From Actinomycetes bacterium (GTDB lineage Bacteria; Actinomycetota; Acidimicrobiia; Acidimicrobiales; Palsa-688): DNA of 8,511 nucleotides. Below the pieces are notes generated by a model. It ran no database searches, was not told the origin of the DNA, and saw nothing but the letters and a program-made list of their open reading frames with translations. The first letter of the stretch is position 1. Each line of letters starts with the position of its first letter. Of the stretch, positions 1-5,346 are shown piece after piece. The position numbers and the translations under genes are program-made. The stretch covers positions 1 through 8,511 of the forward strand of contig JAKAXG010000150.1 of assembly GCA_021827225.1 (NCBI GenBank). Reading direction: 5' to 3'.

Positions 1-1200
1 AAGCTGCCGGGGGTACCCGGTCTGGAGTCCTTCGGGGGCCACTCCTTCCACACCAGCCGCTGGGACTACGGCTACACGGGCGGTGACGCCACGGGGGCGC
101 TCAGCGGCCTCTCCGGCAAGCGGGTGGGCATCATCGGCACGGGCGCCACCGCCGTCCAGGTGGTCCCCCACGTCGGGGCGGCGGCCGGTGAGCTCTACCT
201 GTTCCAGCGGACCCCGTCGTCCATCGACGTGCGGGCCAACCGGCCCACCGATCCGGCGTGGGCGGCGTCCCTGGCCCCCGGATGGCAGAGGGAGCGGATC
301 GACAACTTCACCCTGCTCACCTCCGGCGGCTACGCCGACACGGACCTGGTGATGGACGGCTGGACCGACATCATCGCCAAGCTCATCTTCCGGGTCCGCA
401 GCTCGAGCGACCCGGACCTGTCCCCGGAGGCCCTGTCGGCCGCCATGGAACTGGCCGACTTCGACAAGATGGAGCAGATCCGGGCCCGGGTGGACTCCAT
501 CGTCTCCGATCCCGCGACCGCCGCCGCGCTGAAGCCGTGGTACCGCCAGTTCTGCAAGCGGCCGTGCTTCCACGACGAGTACCTCCAGACCTTCAACCGG
601 TCGAACGTCCACCTGATCGACACGGATGGCAGGGGCGTGGACCGCATCACGGAGCGGGGGGTGGTCGCGGCCGGCGTGGAATACCCCCTGGACTGCCTGA
701 TCTTCGCCACCGGCTTCGAGGTGGGGACCGACTACACCAGGAGGGCCGGATACGACGTCACCGGCTCCGGCGGCGTGAAGCTCTCCGAGCACTGGGCCGG
801 CGGGATGCGCTCCATGCACGGCATGCACGTCCACGGCTTTCCCAACCTGTTCATCGTGGGCCACGCCCAGGGCGGTTTCACCGCCAACTATCCCCACCTC
901 CTCGACCAGGCCGTCGGACATCTCAGCCACATCATCGGCCACGCCCTGGCCGGCGCTATCCGCGAGGTTGAGGTCACCGCGGAGGCGGAATCGGCGTGGC
1001 TGGAGACCCTCGCCGCCAACGCCCGCAACATGCAGCGCTTCCAGGAGCAGTGCACCCCGGGCTACTACAACAACGAGGGGAGACCGGCCCAGGGGGGCTT
1101 CGTGCTGGCCGCCTACGGCCAGGGTCCCATGCCGTTCTTCCGGCTGCTGGCCGATTGGCGGGCCGAGGGCGGCTTCGCCGGGCTGGACCTGCGCCGCTAG
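1..1200 (+). CDS. Baeyer-Villiger-type flavin monooxygenase, C-terminal part (5' end outside window)
   Basis: Class B FAD- and NADPH-dependent monooxygenase. Family members insert one oxygen atom of O2 next to a carbonyl (ketone to ester or lactone) or oxidise heteroatoms; the protein is probably cytoplasmic. The frame is open from base 1, so 399 residues are visible. Full-length relatives have roughly 500-600, so the N-terminal FAD-binding Rossmann fold lies upstream. Visible residues 11-22 match the Baeyer-Villiger fingerprint FxGxxxHxxxW(P/D) exactly (F11, G13, H17, W21, D22). The NADPH-binding Rossmann motif GxGxxA follows at 46-51, then an FQRTP segment near 68-72. Further family hallmarks are KRPCFHDEYLQTFNR near 186-200, ATGF at 236-239, HGFPNLFIVG near 278-287 and GYYNNEG at 354-360. 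The gene ends at TAG, converging on ctaF across 70 bp that hold a hairpin. The substrate (cyclic ketone, steroid or other) cannot be told. The family call is firm; the exact reaction is inferred. Confidence 0.9.
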   Translation, partial: KLPGVPGLESFGGHSFHTSRWDYGYTGGDATGALSGLSGKRVGIIGTGATAVQVVPHVGAAAGELYLFQRTPSSIDVRANRPTDPAWAASLAPGWQRERIDNFTLLTSGGYADTDLVMDGWTDIIAKLIFRVRSSSDPDLSPEALSAAMELADFDKMEQIRARVDSIVSDPATAAALKPWYRQFCKRPCFHDEYLQTFNRSNVHLIDTDGRGVDRITERGVVAAGVEYPLDCLIFATGFEVGTDYTRRAGYDVTGSGGVKLSEHWAGGMRSMHGMHVHGFPNLFIVGHAQGGFTANYPHLLDQAVGHLSHIIGHALAGAIREVEVTAEAESAWLETLAANARNMQRFQEQCTPGYYNNEGRPAQGGFVLAAYGQGPMPFFRLLADWRAEGGFAGLDLRR

Positions 1201-1212
1201 AGCCGGCAGCGC

Positions 1213-1250
1213 AAAAAGAAGAGCGCCGGGCCCCGAGGGGCCCGGCGCTC
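1213..1250 (-). terminator. Rho-independent terminator of the ctaC-ctaD-ctaF operon
   Basis: A perfect 14-bp inverted repeat, 1221-1234 against 1237-1250, has a 2-base centre (in practice a tetraloop). Almost all its pairs are G-C. Read on the minus strand, the stem is followed by TTCTTTTTGC (1220-1211), the T-tract of an intrinsic terminator. It lies 20 bp past the ctaF stop. On the plus strand the stem is followed by ACCCGCAGG with no T-tract, so for the converging monooxygenase gene it would be at most a weak or Rho-assisted stop. Confidence 0.85.
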
Positions 1251-1270
1251 ACCCGCAGGTGCGGGTCAGG

Positions 1271-1798
1271 TCAGTGCGAGCTGTGGGAGGGCGTCGCCCC
1301 CGTCTCGGTGTGGTAGTGGGGGAGGGTCGCCCCCGACGGAACGTCGTGGCCGTGCTCTATCTCCGATGGGTCGAGGCCCGGCAGGACGTCCATCGTGTAG
1401 TCGGACTCGGTGACCCATCCGATTACCGATCCGATCACGATCACCCCGCCCATGTAGGCGTACCACAGGCCCCACACCAGGGCGCAGCCGAGCAGGATCG
1501 CACCGAGGCCCAGGCCGGCCGGCCAGATCGAAGCGACCGGGAAGTAGTCGACGACGCCGGCGCCGTCCTCCTGGGTGGCGTCGAAGCGGTCCTCCGGTCG
1601 GGGGATGCCGTGCCGGCGCAGGTACTGGGCCAGCAGGTAGAAGCCGAGCATCCCGTAGGCCGACATGGAGAAGACCAGCATGGCGATGCCGGCTCGCTCG
1701 GAAGCGTGGCCGCTGATGGCCACCAGGCCCCAGTACAGGCCGGCCAGGCAGGCGAGGAACGTGAACGCCCCGAGGATCACACGGGATTCGACCTTCAT
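1271..1798 (-). CDS. ctaF: Cytochrome c oxidase subunit IV, actinobacterial type
   Basis: Small membrane subunit of the actinobacterial aa3 oxidase; it has no redox cofactor and is thought to stabilise subunit I. The 175 residues carry about four membrane segments (roughly 5-28, 36-59, 92-113 and 115-130). Between the two pairs is the family signature around 60-85, including RRHGIPRPEDRFDATQEDGA, which matches actinobacterial subunit IV (Pfam Cyt_c_ox_IV type). The ATG at 1798 was chosen because it gives the expected membrane start, lies 2 nt after the ctaD stop and has AAGGTGG 10 nt upstream; a longer frame back to 1918 would run into ctaD. Typical relatives have about 130-140 residues. The extra length here is a hydrophilic C-terminal tail from about 135, with six histidines (149, 151, 161, 163, 172, 175). 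It is the last gene before a strong terminator, so no ctaE follows. Confidence 0.9.
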   Translation of the reverse strand: MKVESRVILGAFTFLACLAGLYWGLVAISGHASERAGIAMLVFSMSAYGMLGFYLLAQYLRRHGIPRPEDRFDATQEDGAGVVDYFPVASIWPAGLGLGAILLGCALVWGLWYAYMGGVIVIGSVIGWVTESDYTMDVLPGLDPSEIEHGHDVPSGATLPHYHTETGATPSHSSH

Positions 1799-1800
1799 TT

Positions 1801-3477
1801 CTAGTGCCCCACCTTCGTCAGCAGATCGGGATGGTTGGCGTCCCACACCGGGCGCTCGGACCGGATCGGGGGCAGGGCCTCGAAGTTGTGGTCCGGCGGC
1901 GGGGAGGAGCAGGCCCACTCGAGCGTCTGGCCGTCCCAGGGATTGTCCCCGGCGATCTCGCCCTTACGCAGCGAGCGGTACAGGTTCCAGAGGGTCACCA
2001 CGACGCCGATGCCGGTGATGTAGGCGCCGATGCTGGACAGCATGTTGAGGAAGTTCCAGCCCATGCCGGCGTTGTAGACCTCGATCCGGCGGGGCATGCC
2101 CCGCAGGCCGAGGGTGTGCTGCGGGAAGAAGGTGAGGTTGAAGCCGATCAGCATGATGGCGAAGCTGATCTTGCCCAGCGTCTCGTTCATCTTCCGGCCT
2201 GTCATCTTCGGATACCAGTAGTAGATACCGGCGAAGGCGCCCATCACCAGGCCCATGATCACGTAGTGGAAGTGGGCCACCACGAAGTAGGTGTTGTGGA
2301 GCTGGAAGTCCAGCACCGGCTGGGCCAGGATCACGCCGGTGATGCCGCCGAAGAGGAACATCACCAGGAAGCCGATGCAGAACAGCATCGCCGTGTTGAG
2401 CACGATGGTGCCCCGCCACATGGTGCCGATCCAGTTGAAGAACTTGATCCCGGTGGGCACGGCGATCAGCAGCGACATGGCCGCGAAGAACGGCAGCAGC
2501 ACCGCCCCGGTGGTGTACATGTGGTGGGCCCACACGCCCATCGACAGCGCCCCGATGGAGAGGGTGGCGCCGATCATGCCCTTGTAACCGAACACCGGTT
2601 TCCGGCACATGGTGGCGATCACCTCGGTGACCACCCCGAAGTAGGGGAGGGCGATGATGTACACCTCGGGGTGACCGAAGAACCAGAACATGTTCTGCCA
2701 GAGGATGGGCTGGCCGCCCCTGGCCACGTTGAAGAACTGCCCGCCCAGGTGGCGGTCGATCCACAGCAGGGCGAAGGCGGAGGTGAGGACCGGGAAGGCC
2801 AGCAGCACCAGGAACATCGTGACCAGGATGTTCCACACGAAGATGGGCATCCGGAACATCACCATGCCGGGCGCCCGGAGGGTGAAGATCGTGGTGATGA
2901 TGTTGACCGCGCTGAAGATCCCGGAGAAACCGGTGAGGCCGACGCCGACCAGCCACAGGTCCGCACCCGGTCCGGGGGAGTGGATGGCCTCGGTCAGCGG
3001 GGCGTAGCCGAACCACCCGAACTGGGCCGCCCCGTTGTTGGTGAGGAAGCCGGCCAGCAGCAGCACGAACCCGCCCAGGTACAGCCAGTACGACAGGTTG
3101 TTGAACCGGGGGAAGGCCATGTCCGGGGCCCCGATCATCAGCGGGATCAGGTAGTTCCCGAGGCCTGCGAAGCCGAACGGGCCGACGAAGACGAACAGCA
3201 TGATCGTCCCGTGCATCGTGAACATCTGGTTATAGACGTTCGGGGTGACGAAGTGGTTGTCCGGGACTATGAGCTGGGTCCGGATCACCTCGGCCATGGC
3301 CCCTGCCACGATGAAGGCGAACAGGGCGGTGACGATGTAGTTGAGGCCGATCTGCTTGTGGTCGGTGCTGGTGATGAACTTGACCAGGCCGCGGGGGCGG
3401 GGTCCTGGAACCACGTCCATCAACGGGACCTCGGGGGCGCCGTGAGGCTGTGGCTGACGATCCTCGAGAAGTGTCAT
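1801..3477 (-). CDS. ctaD: Cytochrome c oxidase subunit I (aa3-type, A1 class)
   Basis: Catalytic heme-copper subunit that reduces O2 to water and pumps protons in the cytoplasmic membrane. At 558 residues it has the normal length for the family, with 12 expected helices. Visible ligands and channel residues: heme a His89 and His404; heme a3 His402 (in AHFH); CuB His269, His318 and His319; the Tyr273 expected to cross-link to His269 (GHPEVY); Glu271, which marks the A1 class; K-channel Lys345 (PTGIK); D-channel entry Asp119 with Asn108 and Asn126. The Arg463-Arg464 pair near the heme propionates is also present. Odd point: the conserved HDT that supplies Mg ligands in mitochondrial and Rhodobacter enzymes reads HNT here (His394-Asn395-Thr396). 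The ATG overlaps the ctaC stop as ATGA (3474-3477), with AGGA 11 nt upstream, so translation is probably coupled. The stop TAG is 2 nt before ctaF. The identification is essentially certain. Confidence 0.98.
   Translation of the reverse strand: MTLLEDRQPQPHGAPEVPLMDVVPGPRPRGLVKFITSTDHKQIGLNYIVTALFAFIVAGAMAEVIRTQLIVPDNHFVTPNVYNQMFTMHGTIMLFVFVGPFGFAGLGNYLIPLMIGAPDMAFPRFNNLSYWLYLGGFVLLLAGFLTNNGAAQFGWFGYAPLTEAIHSPGPGADLWLVGVGLTGFSGIFSAVNIITTIFTLRAPGMVMFRMPIFVWNILVTMFLVLLAFPVLTSAFALLWIDRHLGGQFFNVARGGQPILWQNMFWFFGHPEVYIIALPYFGVVTEVIATMCRKPVFGYKGMIGATLSIGALSMGVWAHHMYTTGAVLLPFFAAMSLLIAVPTGIKFFNWIGTMWRGTIVLNTAMLFCIGFLVMFLFGGITGVILAQPVLDFQLHNTYFVVAHFHYVIMGLVMGAFAGIYYWYPKMTGRKMNETLGKISFAIMLIGFNLTFFPQHTLGLRGMPRRIEVYNAGMGWNFLNMLSSIGAYITGIGVVVTLWNLYRSLRKGEIAGDNPWDGQTLEWACSSPPPDHNFEALPPIRSERPVWDANHPDLLTKVGH
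1809..1815 (-). promoter_or_regulatory. Ribosome binding site that sets the ctaF start
   Basis: On the minus strand AAGGTGG lies inside the last codons of ctaD, with 10 nt between it and the ATG at 1798. It resembles the anti-16S consensus and supports the short ctaF start rather than one inside ctaD. Its position before the ctaD stop means ribosomes finishing ctaD pass directly over it, which favours coupled translation. Confidence 0.6.
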
Positions 3478-4250
3478 GAGTTGCTGGATCCTGTGATGTT
3501 GGTGCAGCGGCCCGGCTGGGTCCCTTGCACACCGGCGGTGGTCACTGAGCAGGGGGGTTGCTGGCTGTACCAGCGGTTGTACTGGGCGGGCGGCATCACG
3601 TCGACGAGGAACCTCATGTAGGCGTGGTACTGACCGCAGATGTTATTGCACTGGCCGGGATAGAGCCCCGGCGTGGTGACGTTGAAGTCGAAGACGTTGT
3701 TGACCCCTGGGATCAGGTCCCGGTTGAACAGGAAGTCGGGGACGTAGAAGGTGTGGACCACGTCGAGGGACACGACGCGGAGCTGCACCGTCTCGTTCGA
3801 CGGCATGACCAGCACCGGCAGCCCGTTGTTGTCGTTGATGTTGTTGTAGTTGCCGGTTCCGACCTGGACGTGGCCGTTGGGATAGACGAAGCGCCATCCC
3901 CACTGGAAGCCGTCGACGGTGATCTTCACCGCCGGGTTGGGGGAGACGACCCCCTGCTTGTTCTCGGCGTTGAACATGAAGCCGAAGATGACCGCCACCA
4001 CGACCAGGGGGATGATCGTGTAGGCCGCCTCGATGGGGATGTGGTACTGGAACTGGGCCGGGGCCCGGTCGTGCCCTGGTCGTTCCCGGTAACGGAAGAT
4101 GGACCATGTGATCAGCCCGATGACGATGAGCCCGATCGGAATGGCGAAGTAGTAGCTGATGTGCCACAGCAGCCGGTTCCAGTGATCCTGGGTCGTCACG
4201 CCATGCGGTGAGCCGAAGTTGGTGGCCAGCAGTCGGGTCAGTTGGTGCAT
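3474..4250 (-). CDS. ctaC: Cytochrome c oxidase subunit II (CuA subunit)
   Basis: Carries the binuclear CuA centre that takes electrons from cytochrome c and passes them to heme a. From the ATG at 4250 it has 258 residues: a short N-terminus, two membrane helices (about 27-50 and 74-95) and an outward-facing cupredoxin domain. Seen there are the aromatic electron-entry patch GFQWGWRFVYP (114-124) and the CuA ligands His166 (SLDVVHTFYVPDF), Cys201, Cys205, His209 and Met212. The loop reads CNNICGQYHAYM where most family members have CxExCGxxHxxM, so the usual Glu is Asn203. There is no lipobox or clear signal peptide, unlike mycobacterial CtaC. A C-terminal extension contains Cys234 and Cys249, which could form a disulfide outside the membrane. 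The frame stays open to an ATG at 4400, but that extension is Gly/Pro/Arg-rich, has no signal peptide and covers the control region. No clear ribosome site precedes 4250; a near-leaderless start is likely. Confidence 0.95.
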   Translation of the reverse strand: MHQLTRLLATNFGSPHGVTTQDHWNRLLWHISYYFAIPIGLIVIGLITWSIFRYRERPGHDRAPAQFQYHIPIEAAYTIIPLVVVAVIFGFMFNAENKQGVVSPNPAVKITVDGFQWGWRFVYPNGHVQVGTGNYNNINDNNGLPVLVMPSNETVQLRVVSLDVVHTFYVPDFLFNRDLIPGVNNVFDFNVTTPGLYPGQCNNICGQYHAYMRFLVDVMPPAQYNRWYSQQPPCSVTTAGVQGTQPGRCTNITGSSNS

Positions 4251-4261
4251 AACTGGGCCCA

Positions 4262-4292
4262 ACAATAAGCACCCCCGTGCGCTGGAGGCCAA
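4262..4292 (-). promoter_or_regulatory. Candidate promoter for ctaC-ctaD-ctaF
   Basis: On the minus strand TTGGCC (4292-4287) and TATTGT (4267-4262) are separated by 19 nt. They fit the actinobacterial housekeeping pattern TTGnnn / TAnnnT, though the spacer is one or two bases long. A transcript would begin around 4256-4255, only about five bases before the ctaC ATG at 4250, which suits the missing ribosome site. This is pattern reading only. Confidence 0.4.
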
Positions 4293-4317
4293 CCCGCCGG
4301 GCCGTCCGCCACGCCGG

Positions 4318-4335
4318 CCCCCCGGTACCGGTGGG
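4318..4335. promoter_or_regulatory. Imperfect 18-bp palindrome between divergent promoters
   Basis: The sequence CCCCCCGGTACCGGTGGG is an inverted repeat with a perfect CCGGTACCGG core and one mismatched pair (4321/4332). It sits upstream of both candidate promoters: about 25 bp from the ctaC -35 element and about 20 bp from the rplM -35 element. It could be an operator for a dimeric regulator or just chance in GC-rich DNA. No regulator family is recognised from it. Confidence 0.25.
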
Positions 4336-4355
4336 GGTGTCTTGGAGGGGGCCGA

Positions 4356-4385
4356 TTGCCGCCCGCCCGCTCGACCCTCTATGCT
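4356..4385 (+). promoter_or_regulatory. Candidate promoter for rplM-rpsI-glmM
   Basis: TTGCCG (4356-4361) and TATGCT (4380-4385) are separated by 18 nt and match the housekeeping sigma pattern TTGnnn / TAnnnT. Transcription would start near 4392, giving a leader of about 70 nt before the GTG of rplM. The match is read by eye. Confidence 0.5.
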
Positions 4386-4398
4386 GGTGAACCGGTCC

Positions 4399-4432
4399 AC
4401 GGGCGTTCAGCCGCGTCCGTCCCCCCTTTTTT
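4399..4432 (+). promoter_or_regulatory. Hairpin plus C6-T6 tract in the rplM leader (possible attenuator)
   Basis: Bases 4399-4406 can pair with 4413-4420: eight pairs, two of them G-U type, around a 6-nt loop at 4407-4412. Six C and six T residues follow directly (4421-4432). If transcription starts near 4392 this lies in the 5' leader of rplM and resembles a weak intrinsic terminator, although the T-run is offset by six C residues. L13 operons in other bacteria are known to be autoregulated at the leader. Such a role here is inference only. Confidence 0.3.
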
Positions 4433-4460
4433 CCCGTAACGTCACGAAAGTTAGAGGACA

Positions 4461-4913
4461 GTGCGCACTTTCACGCCGAAACCCGCCGACATCCAGCGTG
4501 TCTGGTACGAGGTCGACGCGGACGGCGCCGTGCTCGGCCGCCTGGCCACCGAAGTGGCCCAGGTGCTGCGGGGCAAGCACAAGCCCATCTTCGCTCCCCA
4601 TGTCGACACCGGCGACCACGTGATCGTGGTCAACGCGGCCAAGCTGCGGATGACCTCCGACAAGGCGGAGAAGAAGATGTACTACCGCCACTCCGGTTAC
4701 CCGGGCGGCCTCAGCTCCCGGTCCTACGCCGAGTTGCTGGCCAACAACCCCGAGGACACCTTCCGCCGGGCCGTCAAGGGCATGCTGCCCAAGGGCCCCC
4801 TCGGGCGGGCCATGCTGCGCAAGCTCAAGGTGTACGCCGGCCCCACCCATCCCCACGCGGCGCAGACCCCGAAGCCCCTGCCCGTCGACCCCCGCGCCCG
4901 CCGGGCCTCCTGA
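4461..4913 (+). CDS. rplM: 50S ribosomal protein L13
   Basis: An early-assembling large-subunit protein that binds 23S rRNA. The 150 residues compare with about 142-147 in relatives. The start [20 protein letters not shown] is typical of actinobacterial L13. Family hallmarks follow: VLGRLA near 25-30, a [11 protein letters not shown] stretch near 74-84, and [20 protein letters not shown] then [11 protein letters not shown] toward the end. The GTG at 4461 was chosen because it gives the family N-terminus; AGAGG lies only 3 nt before it, closer than usual. It is the first gene of rplM-rpsI-glmM and is divergent from ctaC across 210 bp holding a candidate promoter and a leader hairpin. The C-terminal dozen residues (about [10 protein letters not shown]) are a slight extension. 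Identification is certain. Confidence 0.98.
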   Translation: MRTFTPKPADIQRVWYEVDADGAVLGRLATEVAQVLRGKHKPIFAPHVDTGDHVIVVNAAKLRMTSDKAEKKMYYRHSGYPGGLSSRSYAELLANNPEDTFRRAVKGMLPKGPLGRAMLRKLKVYAGPTHPHAAQTPKPLPVDPRARRAS

Positions 4914-4929
4914 GAAGGATCATCCAGCT

Positions 4930-5322
4930 GTGACCAAGCCGCTCGTCCAGTCCACCGGCCGCCGGAAGGCCGCTGTCGCCCGGGTCCGTCTCCGGCCCGG
5001 TACCGGGGTCGTCACCGTCAACAAGCGCCCCATCGACGAGTACTTCCCGTCGGCCACCCACCGCATGATCATCACCGAGCCGATGCGGCTGGTCGAGAAG
5101 GCCGAGACCTACGACGTGGACACCACCCTCGACGGTGGCGGGGTGTCCGGGCAGGCCGGCGCCCTCCGGCTCGGGATCGCCCGGGCTCTGGCCGAGCTGG
5201 AGCCCGAGCTGCGGGTGCCGCTGAAGCGGGCCGGCTTCCTCACCCGCGACGCCCGGGAGAAGGAGTCGAAGAAGTACGGCCTCAAGAAGGCCCGCAAGGC
5301 GCCCCAGTACTCGAAGCGCTAA
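4930..5322 (+). CDS. rpsI: 30S ribosomal protein S9
   Basis: Small-subunit head protein whose basic C-terminal tail reaches the P-site tRNA. The 130 residues are of normal length. Seen are the N-terminal [14 protein letters not shown] motif, the central [19 protein letters not shown] signature (about 73-91), [22 protein letters not shown] near the end and the terminal Ser-Lys-Arg whose arginine contacts tRNA in the family. The GTG start at 4930 has AGAAGGA (4913-4919) 10 nt upstream. The gap to rplM is 16 bp, so the two are cotranscribed, as in most bacteria. The Leu in RLGIAR replaces the His found in many phyla but is usual in actinobacteria. Confidence 0.98.
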   Translation: MTKPLVQSTGRRKAAVARVRLRPGTGVVTVNKRPIDEYFPSATHRMIITEPMRLVEKAETYDVDTTLDGGGVSGQAGALRLGIARALAELEPELRVPLKRAGFLTRDAREKESKKYGLKKARKAPQYSKR

Positions 5323-5346
5323 GGCGCCGATTCCGTTTCGGCGGCC

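Noticed and set aside
968..1804. 278-codon plus-strand frame running from the monooxygenase into the ctaF region
   Set aside because: It crosses the monooxygenase stop, the terminator hairpin and ctaF, is basic low-complexity sequence and has no domain.
1804..3621. 605-codon plus-strand open frame opposite ctaD and the end of ctaC
   Set aside because: It mirrors a certain gene on the other strand. Its product is an unlikely run of His, Asp, Glu, Gly and Val typical of antisense reading of GC-rich membrane-protein codons, with no recognisable domain.
4251..4400. Longer ctaC start at 4400 (50 extra residues)
   Set aside because: The extension is Gly/Pro/Arg-rich, has no signal peptide and no proper lipobox (the Cys in SARGCLLLG lacks the Leu at -3), and it would place the start beyond the likely ctaC promoter.
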